Assembly (NCBI GenBank): GCA_965248605.1
Contig: CBDFJV010000004.1
Coordinates: 62,001-126,000 of the forward strand
Direction of reading: 5' to 3'
Origin: CAUZJF01 sp965248605
GTDB lineage: Bacteria; Chloroflexota; Dehalococcoidia; Lucifugimonadales; CAUZJF01
DNA: 64,000 bases
The position numbers were made by a program, and so were the translations under genes. Below, piece by piece: positions 33,050 to 42,135 of this stretch. A model generated the notes under the pieces. It did not search any database. It was given only the letters and a program-made list of their open reading frames with translations, and was not told the origin of the DNA. Within the stretch, counting starts at the first letter, position 1; every line of letters begins with the position of its first letter.

Positions 33050-34774
33050 TAGAGCCTGTCTCGGAACAGGTCTGCGCCTACCAGGTTTTCACATCTTGTA
33101 AAGAGCTAGGTCCATGATGAGAGTCGATTTGGAAGTAAACAATAGAGTGACCCGTACCGGATCGGAATCAATGCGCCGCGATAGCCACAGAGATTCGCAG
33201 CTGACGGGAAGACCAAGCGCTGAAGAAACGCATTGGCTTGGATGCGGAAAATACCCTCGGCCGGGCGGACCAGACTTTCCACAGCGTGCGTATGTTGAAG
33301 GCTGTGGCCAGCATTACCCACTCAGCACTAACGTTGGTCAGTCCGCGCAAGAGGAACCGGCGAGCTTGTTGTTGCTCCTTGATGATGCCGAAGGCAGGTT
33401 CCGCCAACTCTTTGCGCCTACGGTACAGTTCCTTGGCCTCATCAGTGGCCATCCAGTCCCGATGGCTACCTAACACATGCTCATAAGGCCCTATCTCAAG
33501 CGCGCGACCTTGACGACGGTCTGTGGTGCATACCCCGAACGCCGGACAAACACGGCACGTAGCTCCCGACGCTCGGTACACTCGCATTGTCGGCCTGCCT
33601 GTACGCTGCTTGATACCGGAAAACCTGAGTGGTTGGCCTTCGGGGCAAGTATAGGTGTCTGCAGCATCGTCATACGTGAAGTGGTCCTTGTGGTAAGGCT
33701 GCGTGAGTGCTCTCTGTTGGGCCTCCGGCATTACCACGAGTTGCTCTCGCTCAGCGCAAGCAGCCAGATTGGCCCCAGAATGATATCCAGCGTCGCCCAG
33801 TGTCATCTCGACCGGCTCTCCCGTATTGTCCTGGGCTTGTTCCAGCATAGGTATCAACTGAGCATGATCATCAGGGTCGTTGACCACCTCGGCCGCTGTG
33901 ATCAGCAGCCCACTTGCACCGGCCTTGTCTGGCTCAAGAGGCGAGACCATCGCCTGCGCGTTATACCCCGCAACGATCCCGTGGCGACTTTTGACCAGTT
34001 CGGCATCTTCGTCGGTCAAATTGAACCGCTCCAACCCCTCTTCTCTCGAAACCCGCTCCATCGCCTCAACCACCTTTTCTCTCAGTCTGTGGGCCTGCGA
34101 CAGCTGTTTCGGCAACCGCGGTGGAGGAGCATCGTCTCCAGCCTCGTTCTGCGCTTCCAACTCCGCAATCGCTGCCTCCGTGCGCTTCAACAATCGCTCC
34201 AACTGGGCAGCATCATATGTCCGATTCTTAGTCGCGTTGGCCATGATCTTCGTCCCATCCACCGCCTGTACCGCCAAATCGACCAGTCCCATCGTCACCG
34301 CCGTGCGCACCGTTCGCTTCAACAGTGCTCGCATGGCCCCACGGTGCTCGCGATAGAACCGCCACAAGGTGTTGTGGTCCGGGTGCTGCCACCCGGTGAG
34401 CCACAGGTAAGGTATCTGGTCTCGGCACGCCGCCTCCAGTTTACGGCTGGAGCGTACTCCGGTCGTAAATCCATACACCCACACGCTCAGAAGCCCTCGT
34501 GGGTGGTAGGCAGGGGACCCCAAAGGCTCCCCGTCTATATCGACCCCCAGCTCAGACCAGTTGGCTCGGTCCAACCCATCCACCAACGCCGCTACAAACC
34601 GGGCAGGATGGTTCTCAGGCAACAACTCGTCCAGAGTCGGCGGGAACAACCAACTCTGCTCTCTGTTCAGTGGTCGCAGAGGCATCACACTCGCTCCTCG
34701 ATTCGTTCTGGCAATACTCTACCAACAGCGGTAGTCAAATCAAGGACACAGAAAACCTTTTGAGACAGGCTCTA
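33050..34774 (-). mobile_element. IS1182-family insertion sequence
   Basis: About 1.7 kb with terminal inverted repeats TAGAGCCTGTCTC on the left and its complement GAGACAGGCTCTA on the right. The only shared flank is TA. One intact transposase gene. Inserted between the AIM24 operon and the flavin oxidase gene. Confidence 0.8.
33168..34688 (-). CDS. IS1182 family transposase
   Basis: 506 residues: DUF772-type N-terminus (LNREQSWLFPPTLDELLPEN, YHPRGLLSVWVYGFTTGVRS), catalytic Asp in AVQAVDGTKIMANATKN, Asp in TLGDAGYHSGANLA, the zinc-like cysteine block CRVCPAFGVC, and the final Glu region AEPAFGIIKEQQQARRFLLR. Complete. Either of the two adjacent ATG codons at the start could be used. Confidence 0.93.
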   Translation of the reverse strand: MMPLRPLNREQSWLFPPTLDELLPENHPARFVAALVDGLDRANWSELGVDIDGEPLGSPAYHPRGLLSVWVYGFTTGVRSSRKLEAACRDQIPYLWLTGWQHPDHNTLWRFYREHRGAMRALLKRTVRTAVTMGLVDLAVQAVDGTKIMANATKNRTYDAAQLERLLKRTEAAIAELEAQNEAGDDAPPPRLPKQLSQAHRLREKVVEAMERVSREEGLERFNLTDEDAELVKSRHGIVAGYNAQAMVSPLEPDKAGASGLLITAAEVVNDPDDHAQLIPMLEQAQDNTGEPVEMTLGDAGYHSGANLAACAEREQLVVMPEAQQRALTQPYHKDHFTYDDAADTYTCPEGQPLRFSGIKQRTGRPTMRVYRASGATCRVCPAFGVCTTDRRQGRALEIGPYEHVLGSHRDWMATDEAKELYRRRKELAEPAFGIIKEQQQARRFLLRGLTNVSAEWVMLATAFNIRTLWKVWSARPRVFSASKPMRFFSAWSSRQLRISVAIAAH

Positions 34775-34866
34775 TGTGATTGCCGGGGGCCTGCGAAGAT
34801 GTCCCTCAAACCCATCTTAGAGAAATCCACCCGATCGAACTGTCGCCAGCCGACAGGAGCCTGACG

Positions 34867-35985
34867 ATGAGCAGCAAAGGCGCCGACGTCGTGATCGTTG
34901 GCGGTGGCATTGCCGGTATTTCCACGGCTTACTACCTCGCGAAGGCGGGCGTCACCAGTGTAGTGATAGAGAAGGACGCCATAGGCTCCCACGCGTCGGG
35001 CTTCGCCTACGGTGGCCTCGGCGCCCTCGGTGGGCCCGGCATACCAGGCCCGGCGTACACGCTGGGTGCCGAAGGCATGCGTCTCCACAGAGAGTTGGCG
35101 GTCGACTTGCCGGAGAGCACCGACATTAACATCGAGTTTCGCGAGCGGCCGACCTTGTCCCTGGAGTTCTCCGAAAATGATGCCGAGACATCCAGGGACG
35201 CCGTTGCATGGCAACAGGAGCAACCCGGCTACTCGGTCCAGTGGATGGACCGTGTGCAGGTCAGGTCCGTCGACGCCCGAATCTCCGACGCCGTACTTGG
35301 GGGCGTCTATATCGAGGGCACGGTGGACGTCGATCCCTACCGACTGGTGCTCGCACTGACTCAGTCAGCCGAATCAGCGGGCGCGACGGTCCGTCACGGG
35401 AGAGTGACGGGCCTCAAGTCCCGCAATGGAAAGGTCGAGGGCGTCGTTCTCGAGGACGGCGAGCTCTCCACCGAGAACGTAGTGCTTGCGATGGGCCCCT
35501 GGGCCGGTGAAGCCTCGAACTGGCTCGACATGCCCACGCCTGTTACTCCGCTGAAAGGGCAGATCCTGCGGATGCGAGTGCCGGGGCCGCCTATCCAGTG
35601 CTCGATCGGATGGGAGGGCAACTACGCGACGACCAAGCCCGACGGTCTATTGTGGGCGGGCACGACCGAGGAGGAAGCCGGATTCGACGAAACGCTAACC
35701 AGCGATGCCCGAGACAGCATCATGGCCAAGCTCCTCAAGATGCTGCCATCGTTGGAGGACGCCCAGCTCGTCCGGCAGACAGCGTGCCTCCGCCCGCTGT
35801 CTGTTGACATGCTGCCGATCTTGGGCCACGTACCAAGCATGGACGGTGCTTATATCGCGACGGGCGGCGGCCGTAAGGGGATCGTCTTCGGCCCGGCCAT
35901 GGGCCGCATCATCACCGATCTCATCACCAGGGGCGAGTCCGATGTAGATGTTGAGACCCTCGGCCCCGGCAGGTTCGCCCGGTAG
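34867..35985 (+). CDS. FAD-dependent oxidoreductase of the DAO family
   Basis: 372 residues; glycine oxidase/sarcosine oxidase/D-amino-acid dehydrogenase type. FAD-binding motif DVVIVGGGIAGISTAYYL at residues 7-24, VIEKDAIGSHASGFAYGG, the central GVYIEGTVDVDPYRLVLAL, and the C-terminal FAD contact GAYIATGGGRKGIVFGPAMG. Catalyses oxidative deamination of a small amino or imino acid; substrate unknown. ATG 34867 with AGGAG upstream is better than the in-frame start at 34780, which lies close to the IS1182 end. Confidence 0.88.
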   Translation: MSSKGADVVIVGGGIAGISTAYYLAKAGVTSVVIEKDAIGSHASGFAYGGLGALGGPGIPGPAYTLGAEGMRLHRELAVDLPESTDINIEFRERPTLSLEFSENDAETSRDAVAWQQEQPGYSVQWMDRVQVRSVDARISDAVLGGVYIEGTVDVDPYRLVLALTQSAESAGATVRHGRVTGLKSRNGKVEGVVLEDGELSTENVVLAMGPWAGEASNWLDMPTPVTPLKGQILRMRVPGPPIQCSIGWEGNYATTKPDGLLWAGTTEEEAGFDETLTSDARDSIMAKLLKMLPSLEDAQLVRQTACLRPLSVDMLPILGHVPSMDGAYIATGGGRKGIVFGPAMGRIITDLITRGESDVDVETLGPGRFAR

Positions 35986-36101
35986 CGGTGAGCCCATCCC
36001 CTAACCCGTTCAGCTATACTATTCGACCGGTGAGCGGCCTGCCTGTTTAGACATCGCCGCAAGAGTAGCCTCATGGCCTGCTTGGCCAGGAACCTGACAC
36101 G

Positions 36102-37637
36102 ATGACAGGCCTCAAACAACCGACAACGATACCGGAGCTTCTCGAGTTCGGGGCGTCGGCGCATCCCGCACTTGCGGTGCCGGGCGGCCCGGTGGTGACC
36201 TACGACTCGCTCCGGCGCCAGGTGAACGACGTCGCGGACCAGTTGAGGAGGATGGGCATCGGGCGGGGCGATCGGGTGGCCATCGTTCTTCCCAACAACA
36301 TCGACACGATCATTGCTTTTCTCGCGGTGGCTTCCACTGCTACTGCTGCCCCTCTGAACCCGGCCTACAAGGCAGAGGAGTTCAGGTTCTACATTGAGGA
36401 CAGCGGCGCGAAGGCGCTGATCACATCGGAACACTCGCCGCAAGAGGCTGGCCAGACGGTTCCTTCTTCGGTCGTCCGCATCATGGCAAGTCTGAGCTCA
36501 GAGGGCCAGCTTTCTCTCTCTTCCCCGGGAAGGGAACTCCGGCGCCCAACAGACGGAGGGTGCGGGCCCGACGACGTCGCCCTGGTGCTCCACACCAGCG
36601 GCACCACCAGCCGGCCGAAAAAAGTCCCCCTCGCCCACCGGAACCTGGTCGTGTCGGCCCAGAACATCGTGGCTACCTATGAACTGTCCCCCGAGGACGT
36701 TTCGCTGTGCGTAATGCCCCTGTTCCATATTCACGGGCTGGTTGCCTCGACGCTGGCAACGCTTCTGTCGGGAGGGACCGTGGTGGTGCCACCTCGGTTC
36801 AACGCTCTGAACCTCTGGCGCGTAGTCCAGGACCACCGGGCGACGTGGTTCTCGGCGGTGCCCAGCATGCACGAGGCGCTCCTCAAACGGGCCAGGAGTA
36901 AGGACTCTGGCGACGGCGGGGTGCTGGGTCGCGAAGGCCTACGGTTTATCCGTTCTTCTAGCGCACCGCTCTCTACCGGCACCATGCTCGAGATGGAGGA
37001 GCGTTTCGGCGTGCCGGTCGTGGAGGCATATGGAATGACGGAGGCGGCCCACCAGATGGCCTCCAACCCGTTGCCGCCGGGCACGCGGGTGCCGGGGTCG
37101 GTGGGCCAAGGCACAGGGGTGAGGATCGGCACCATGGACGAGGAGGGTAGCCTCCAGCCTCCCGGCGCGACGGGGGAGGTCGTCATCCAGGGGCCGAGTG
37201 TGATCGAAGGCTATGAAGACAATCCCCAGGCCAACGCCGATTCGTTCACCGACGGCTGGTTCCGGACCGGCGACCAGGGGTTTCTGGACGATCAGGGCTA
37301 CCTCACGCTTGTCGGGCGCATCAAGGAGCTTATCAACAGGAGCGGGGAGAAGGTTTCACCCGTGGAGATCGACGATGTGCTGTTGTCGCATCCGGCGGTA
37401 TCTGAGGCGGTGGCGTTCGGTATCCCGCACGCCACGCACGGCGAAGCGCCGGCTGCTGCGGTAGTGCTCAATGCGCAAACGTCCCAGCGGCAGCTGGTGG
37501 CCTACTGTCGGGAGCACATGGCGGACTTCAAGGTCCCCAGGGTCATCCATATAGTGGATGCCATACCGCGGACCGCTACGGGCAAGGTGCAGCGCCGCAT
37601 CGTGGCGGCGACGCTGACCGGAAAGTCAACGAAATAG
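36102..37637 (+). CDS. AMP-dependent acyl-CoA synthetase/ligase
   Basis: 511 residues of the ANL superfamily. P-loop LVLHTSGTTSRPKKVPLAH (about 158-176), A5 VEAYGMTEAAHQM, A7 GWFRTGDQGFLDDQGYL, hinge LVGRIKELINRSGEKVSP and the C-terminal lysine in PRTATGKVQRR. Activates a carboxylate to its CoA thioester with ATP. The N-terminus (YDSLRRQVNDVADQL, AAPLNPAYKAEEFRFYIED) is most like oxalate-CoA ligases, but substrate assignment is tentative. Part of a same-strand run with the genes on both sides. Confidence 0.92.
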   Translation: MTGLKQPTTIPELLEFGASAHPALAVPGGPVVTYDSLRRQVNDVADQLRRMGIGRGDRVAIVLPNNIDTIIAFLAVASTATAAPLNPAYKAEEFRFYIEDSGAKALITSEHSPQEAGQTVPSSVVRIMASLSSEGQLSLSSPGRELRRPTDGGCGPDDVALVLHTSGTTSRPKKVPLAHRNLVVSAQNIVATYELSPEDVSLCVMPLFHIHGLVASTLATLLSGGTVVVPPRFNALNLWRVVQDHRATWFSAVPSMHEALLKRARSKDSGDGGVLGREGLRFIRSSSAPLSTGTMLEMEERFGVPVVEAYGMTEAAHQMASNPLPPGTRVPGSVGQGTGVRIGTMDEEGSLQPPGATGEVVIQGPSVIEGYEDNPQANADSFTDGWFRTGDQGFLDDQGYLTLVGRIKELINRSGEKVSPVEIDDVLLSHPAVSEAVAFGIPHATHGEAPAAAVVLNAQTSQRQLVAYCREHMADFKVPRVIHIVDAIPRTATGKVQRRIVAATLTGKSTK

Positions 37638-37677
37638 CCGGGCCGGCGCTCACCGCCTTCCGGCTGGAGACGGCGAT

Positions 37678-38652
37678 GTGAGGTTCGCAGTAGTCGGCGC
37701 CGGTGCAGTTGGGGCCTACCTGGGCGCCAAGCTAGCCAATTCTGGTGAGGATGTCGTCCTGGTCGCCCGCGGACCCCACTTGCAAGCCATGCAGGCCCAC
37801 GGGGTTCGTGTGCGCAGCAGCGAAGGCGATTTTGAAGCGCACCCTACGTCCACCGACAGCCTGGAAGGCGTCGGGCCCGTGGACTTCCTTTTCCTCACCG
37901 TCAAGGCCCACAGCTTGGCGGCGGTGGCGCCGAGGCTTGCCGCACTGTTGGGGCCGGACACGGCAGTCGTTTCGGCGCAAAACGGTATCCCCTGGTGGTA
38001 TTTCCAGCGCCACGGTGGACCATGGGAAGGGACTCACCTGGAGACTGTCGACCCCGGCAAGGTCATCTCGACCGCCATTACCCCTGAGCGCGTCATCGGT
38101 TGTGTAGTCTATCCTTCGACTTCGCTCGTGGAGCCCGGGGTGATCGAGCATATCGAGGGCGACCGCTTCGGCATAGGAGAACTGGACGGCTCCACCACCG
38201 ATCGGTGCCGGGATCTGTCCCGTGCCCTGACCAAGTCCGGGCTTCGGGGTCCCATCCGCTCGCGCATCCGCCATGACATCTGGGTCAAGCTGCTCGGCAA
38301 CGTGGCCTTCAACCCCATCAGTGCCCTTACCCGGGCGACGCTGTACGACATGACCGCGCACGCGGAGGTCCGGGAGCTGGTGCGGGCGGTGATGGAAGAG
38401 GCGGACGCGGTGGCCCGCAGCCTGGGGGTTGAGATGCCGGTCTCAATCGAGCAGCGTATTGCGGGAGCCCAGAAGGTTGGTCACCACAAGACGTCGATGC
38501 TGCAGGACCTGGAGACCGGCAGGCCCATGGAGTTGGAGAGTATCGTTGGTGCAGTGGTGGAGCTTGGTGACAAAGCAGGGGTCCCCATGCCCCACACAAG
38601 GGCGGTGTACGCATGTGCCAAGCTGCTCGCCGACGCTGGGACATCTCATTAG
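37678..38652 (+). CDS. 2-dehydropantoate 2-reductase family protein
   Basis: 324 residues. Rossmann motif MRFAVVGAGAVGAYLGAKLA at the start (GTG 37678), conserved LTVKAHSLAAVAP, AQNGIPWW, GCVVYPST, and the C-terminal helical domain with IWVKLLGNVAFNPISALTRA, which includes the catalytic Lys and the Asn-Pro-Ser block. Family members reduce ketopantoate in pantothenate and CoA synthesis; several paralogues act on other 2-keto acids, so panE is not assigned. The next gene starts 20 bases downstream. Confidence 0.88.
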   Translation: MRFAVVGAGAVGAYLGAKLANSGEDVVLVARGPHLQAMQAHGVRVRSSEGDFEAHPTSTDSLEGVGPVDFLFLTVKAHSLAAVAPRLAALLGPDTAVVSAQNGIPWWYFQRHGGPWEGTHLETVDPGKVISTAITPERVIGCVVYPSTSLVEPGVIEHIEGDRFGIGELDGSTTDRCRDLSRALTKSGLRGPIRSRIRHDIWVKLLGNVAFNPISALTRATLYDMTAHAEVRELVRAVMEEADAVARSLGVEMPVSIEQRIAGAQKVGHHKTSMLQDLETGRPMELESIVGAVVELGDKAGVPMPHTRAVYACAKLLADAGTSH

Positions 38653-38672
38653 AGTCGGCTGGCGCACGTAGG

Positions 38673-39851
38673 ATGGTGAGCAAACCCAACGCGATCGTGC
38701 TCCAGTCGGGCGGCAGCACCCCCGTGCTCAACCGGAGCCTCTTCGGCGTCGCACGCCAAGCAGAGCTCAGCGACAAAATCGACCGGACCTACGGCGCAGT
38801 CCACGGCCTGGACGGACTCCTGGCCGGGGACGTAGTCGACCTGAGTAGCCGGACCAAGGTCTGGTGGGAGCGAACGGCCCAAACGCCTGGCGCAGTCCTC
38901 GGCTCCTCTCGGCGTAGGCTGAACGCTGACGACGTTCCGAAGGTTCTCGATGTGCTGTCGGAGTACCGGGTCCGTTTCTGCTTCATCATCGGCGGTAACG
39001 ACTCCGCTGAGACTGGACACAGAATGCATACCGAGGCGGAAGCCGCCGGAATGCCTTTGTCTGTTGTGAACATTCCCAAGACCATCGATAACGACCTCGT
39101 ACTTACCGATCACACGCCCGGCTACGGAAGCGCCGCCCGGTTCGTGGCGTTGGCGACGATGGGAGCCGGCAGAGATGCGGAAACGATGGGCAAGGAGGCC
39201 CCAATTACGATTATTGAGGTGATGGGCCGAGATGCGGGCTGGCTCGCGGCGGCCTCAGCCCTGGCGAGCACGGACGACCGGGACGCGCCGCACGTCGTCT
39301 GCATACCCGAAGTGCCCGTGGACGAAGACCGCTTCGTCGAGCTCGTCGAGAGCGCCAACGACCGCTACGGCTTCGCTGTCGCCGTGGTCGCGGAAAACGC
39401 CCGAGGTGCCGGTGGGCCCCTCGGAGGCAACGAGCCGTGGTACGTCGACCAGTTCGGCCACCAGTACTACGAGGGCGCGGGACGCTACCTCGCGAAGCTC
39501 ACCGGCTCACGCCTGAACGTCCGCGTACGCTACGAGAAACCTGGGACAATCCAGCGCTCGATGGTCGCCTGCATCTCTGCCACGGACGCGAACGAGGCCG
39601 AAGCGGCGGGCCGAGCCTCCGTCGAGTACGCTATCGAAGGGGCCACCGACCGGATGGTGACTCTAGAAAGACAACCGGCTGTCGACTACCATTGCTCGAC
39701 CGGCCTCGCGCCTTTGAGTGAAGTCGCCGGTCGGGTCAGGCGAATGCCCGACGATTACTTCGACAAAGAGCGTTACATGCCGACCGATGGTTTTCTCGAA
39801 TACGCGATGCCTCTAATTGGCGGTGTGCTGCCGAAGTTCGAACGGCTATAG
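38673..39851 (+). CDS. 6-phosphofructokinase family protein (PPi-type-like)
   Basis: 392 residues. PFK motifs: IIGGNDSAETGHRM in the place of the GGDGT/GGDDS phosphoryl-donor loop, VNIPKTIDNDLVLTDHTPGYG for the catalytic loop, and VMGRDAGWLAAASALAS for substrate binding. The Asn-Asp pair in place of Asp-Gly is expected for the PPi-dependent or atypical branch, so fructose-6-phosphate may be phosphorylated with pyrophosphate, or the substrate may differ. ATG 38673 has GTAGG upstream. Probably in one transcript with the preceding genes. Confidence 0.87.
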   Translation: MVSKPNAIVLQSGGSTPVLNRSLFGVARQAELSDKIDRTYGAVHGLDGLLAGDVVDLSSRTKVWWERTAQTPGAVLGSSRRRLNADDVPKVLDVLSEYRVRFCFIIGGNDSAETGHRMHTEAEAAGMPLSVVNIPKTIDNDLVLTDHTPGYGSAARFVALATMGAGRDAETMGKEAPITIIEVMGRDAGWLAAASALASTDDRDAPHVVCIPEVPVDEDRFVELVESANDRYGFAVAVVAENARGAGGPLGGNEPWYVDQFGHQYYEGAGRYLAKLTGSRLNVRVRYEKPGTIQRSMVACISATDANEAEAAGRASVEYAIEGATDRMVTLERQPAVDYHCSTGLAPLSEVAGRVRRMPDDYFDKERYMPTDGFLEYAMPLIGGVLPKFERL

Positions 39852-39897
39852 TAGTGTCCCGTCGCCGGCAACGGCAGTTGTAAACAGGAGGTCGCCC

Positions 39898-40542
39898 GTG
39901 CTCAAGACCACGCGTTTCTGGATAATCGCGGCCGTGATCGTGGTCGTTCCTGTCGTCGCGCTGGCCTGGTGGCTGCTTTCACCCTTGCTCTTCGACAAGA
40001 CCGTCGAGGAGGAGTTCCCGTTCGCCTTTGCTGCAACCGTTCCAACGGACATGACCCGTGAAGAGGTCGAAGACACAATGGTCACCATGGCCAAGATGGA
40101 CGACGTGCCGATGGAAGAGCCGATGCCCAAGATGGAGAAGTCTTCAGATGAATCCGAATCGGCTTCTGAGCAGACCGCGGCAAGTGAGACGCCCCAAGCA
40201 GTCTCTGTGAAAACTGGTGAGTTCAAGGATGCCGACCGCTTCCATAAGGGCGAGGGCACTGCGACTATCTACGAGCTCCCCGATGGGTCCCACGTCTTGC
40301 GTCTGGAGTCGTTGAAGGTGACGAACGGGCCGGACCTGCGCGTCATCCTGACGCCCCATTCCGACCCCAGCGGACACGGCGACGTCACGCAGGACGGTCA
40401 CGTCAATCTTGGGAAGCTGAAAGGCAACATCGGCAACCAGAACTACCCCATTCCAGAAGGTACGGATACGTCCGTCTTCAACTCGGCCGTCATCTACTGC
40501 TATCCCTTCCGGGTCGTGTTCAGCACCGCGATGCTAGAGTGA
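39898..40542 (+). CDS. Membrane-anchored DM13-domain protein
   Basis: 214 residues. An N-terminal TM helix (FWIIAAVIVVVPVVALAWWL) is followed by an acidic Met/Glu/Ser-rich stretch (about 60-105) and a DM13 domain (about 108-214): TGEFKDADRFHKGEGTATIY, LRLESLKVTNGPDLRVILT, NLGKLKGNIGNQNYPIPEG, SAVIYCYPFRVVFSTAML with the conserved Cys. DM13 domains are proposed electron-transfer modules. Faces the outside. GTG 39898 with AGGAGG is the start; the longer frame from 39817 overlaps the previous gene. Confidence 0.87.
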   Translation: MLKTTRFWIIAAVIVVVPVVALAWWLLSPLLFDKTVEEEFPFAFAATVPTDMTREEVEDTMVTMAKMDDVPMEEPMPKMEKSSDESESASEQTAASETPQAVSVKTGEFKDADRFHKGEGTATIYELPDGSHVLRLESLKVTNGPDLRVILTPHSDPSGHGDVTQDGHVNLGKLKGNIGNQNYPIPEGTDTSVFNSAVIYCYPFRVVFSTAMLE

Positions 40543-40554
40543 GATGTCCGGCGG

Positions 40555-40583
40555 TTGACACTAGCTAGGGCCGGTAGTACGAT
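40555..40583 (+). promoter_or_regulatory. Promoter of the SAM-riboswitch operon
   Basis: TTGACA, 17 bases, TACGAT. Predicted start near 40590, about 20 bases before the riboswitch P1 helix. Confidence 0.7.
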
Positions 40584-40609
40584 TGTAGCTGGCTAGAACC
40601 GACAAATCG

Positions 40610-40730
40610 CTCTTATCGAGAGAGGCTGAGGGACCGGCCCTTCGAAGCCCGGCAACCGAGCGGTGGCGCTGTAGAGGCCGTCGAAACGGTGCCAAGTCCG
40701 ACGGGCGTTACGACGCTCGAAAGATGAGAG
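40610..40730 (+). ncRNA. SAM-I (S-box) riboswitch aptamer
   Basis: Binds S-adenosylmethionine in the leader of the operon. P1 is CTCTTATC (40610-40617) with GATGAGAG (40723-40730). The hallmark blocks are present: GAGAGAGGCTGAGGGACCGGCCC, AGCCCGGCAACCGAGC, GGTGCCAAGTCC and GAAAGATGAGAG (read in pieces along 40618-40730). Followed 17 bases later by an intrinsic terminator, so SAM binding should turn the operon off. Confidence 0.95.
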
Positions 40731-40746
40731 TAATCTCTTCGAACGG

Positions 40747-40777
40747 AAACTTCTCTCGCAAGAGAAGTTTTTATTTT
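40747..40777 (+). terminator. Riboswitch-controlled terminator
   Basis: AAACTTCTCT, loop CGCA, AGAGAAGTTT, then TTATTTT. The CTTCTCTC arm can also pair with the GAGAG of the P1 3' strand, giving the antiterminator. Confidence 0.88.
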
Positions 40778-40846
40778 GGGTACGACCTTGACGACTACTG
40801 CAGCAACCAAACTGAACCCCGCTCACCGCCCGACTGGCCACATCCC

Positions 40847-41731
40847 GTGACTGATCCCAGGGTTGCGTTCATTGGCGGGTCAGGCCTTTACGAGATGGGA
40901 GGGCTGGCTAACGTCGATGAAGTCGACGTCGATACGCCCTTCGGAAGCCCCAGCGACCGCATCGTCCTGGGGTCCCTCGAAGGCGTACGTGTTGCCTTCC
41001 TGCCGCGCCACGGTGTGGGGCATCGGTTCTCACCGACTCAGGTCCCCAGCCGGGCGAACATCTATGCCCTGAAGAGCCTGGGCGTCGAGCGCATCGTGTC
41101 GGTGAGCGCGGTCGGTAGCCTCCAGGAGTCGATCCGGCCGCTGGACATAGTCGTCCCCAATCAGCTTATCGACCGGACTCGTAGTCGTGTCAGCACCTTC
41201 TTCGAAGATGGTATCGTCGCCCACGTAGGCTTCGCAGATCCATTCTGCCCGGTCCTAAGCAGCGTTGTGATAGAGGCGGCCTCCAAAACAACCAGTGCTG
41301 TACACTCGGGCGGTGCATACGTGGTCATGGAGGGCCCTCAGTTCTCCACCAGGGCCGAATCGGAGCTCTACCGTTCCTGGGGCGCCAGTGTAATCGGTAT
41401 GACGGCCCTGCCCGAGGCCAAGCTGGCCCGTGAGGCGGAGATCTGCTACGCGACCCTCGCGCTCGTCACCGACTACGATACCTGGCACGAAGCCGAGGCC
41501 GACGTCTCGGTAGAGGTCGTCGTCGCGAACCTCAAGAAAAACGTCGCACAATCACAGCAGGTCCTGCTGGCGGTCGCAAACAACATACCTGGCGAACGAG
41601 ACTGCGATTGTGCCAGCGCTCTGGAGAGCGCCATCATAACCGACGACAAGCATGTAGACGAAGGCGCCCGAGAGCGGTTGGGCCTCATCATCGGCCGATA
41701 TGTTAGAGTTCCTGAGCGTTCGCATCAGTAA
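40847..41731 (+). CDS. mtnP: S-methyl-5'-thioadenosine phosphorylase
   Basis: 294 residues. Phosphorolysis of methylthioadenosine (a by-product of SAM use) to adenine and methylthioribose-1-phosphate. Motifs: VAFIGGSGLYEM, FLPRHGVGHRFSPTQVPSRANIYAL (seen as FLPRHGVGHRFSP and PSRANIYALK), VSAVGSLQE, YVVMEGPQFSTRAE, VIGMTALPEAKLAREAEICY and VTDYDTWHE. First gene after the SAM riboswitch. Start taken as GTG 40847, directly before the conserved DPRVAFIGG; there is no strong Shine-Dalgarno, so the exact start is uncertain. Confidence 0.93.
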   Translation: MTDPRVAFIGGSGLYEMGGLANVDEVDVDTPFGSPSDRIVLGSLEGVRVAFLPRHGVGHRFSPTQVPSRANIYALKSLGVERIVSVSAVGSLQESIRPLDIVVPNQLIDRTRSRVSTFFEDGIVAHVGFADPFCPVLSSVVIEAASKTTSAVHSGGAYVVMEGPQFSTRAESELYRSWGASVIGMTALPEAKLAREAEICYATLALVTDYDTWHEAEADVSVEVVVANLKKNVAQSQQVLLAVANNIPGERDCDCASALESAIITDDKHVDEGARERLGLIIGRYVRVPERSHQ

Positions 41732-41754
41732 TCACTGGGAGGAAGGTGGCCGAC

Positions 41755-42108
41755 GTGCCTAGGAAAGAACCTGGCGAGCTGTACTACAGAGTAAGCGTGG
41801 AAGAAGCCGCCGAGATGTATGAGGCTGACGATACCGTGGTTGTGGACGTGCGGCGTCCCGAAGAATATCAAGCCGGGCACGTTAAGGGCGCGTTGCATAT
41901 TCCGGTCGACGACGTGCTCGCCCGGAACGAGGAGCTGCCAAGGGACAAGAAGCTGCTCTTTGTCTGCGCCCAAGGAGTCAGGAGCGGACTCGCCGCTGAG
42001 ATGGCGGGTGCAATGGGAATCGATACCGAGAACCTGTTCAACATCGAGGAGGGCACCGGCGCTTGGATTGAGAAAGGCAAGCCGGCAAGCTACGGGGGCG
42101 ACTCCTAG
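41755..42108 (+). CDS. Rhodanese-like domain protein
   Basis: About 117 residues, one rhodanese domain: VVDVRRPEEYQAGHVKGALH, and the active-site loop LLFVCAQGVRSG with the persulfide Cys. Carries sulfane sulfur. Second gene of the riboswitch operon, so likely linked to sulfur flow through methionine. The start could be GTG 41746 or 41755; the GGAGG and AAGGTGG upstream fit 41755 better by spacing. Confidence 0.88.
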   Translation: MPRKEPGELYYRVSVEEAAEMYEADDTVVVDVRRPEEYQAGHVKGALHIPVDDVLARNEELPRDKKLLFVCAQGVRSGLAAEMAGAMGIDTENLFNIEEGTGAWIEKGKPASYGGDS

Positions 42109-42135
42109 TATGGCGCGCCTACCTGAAGGGAACCA

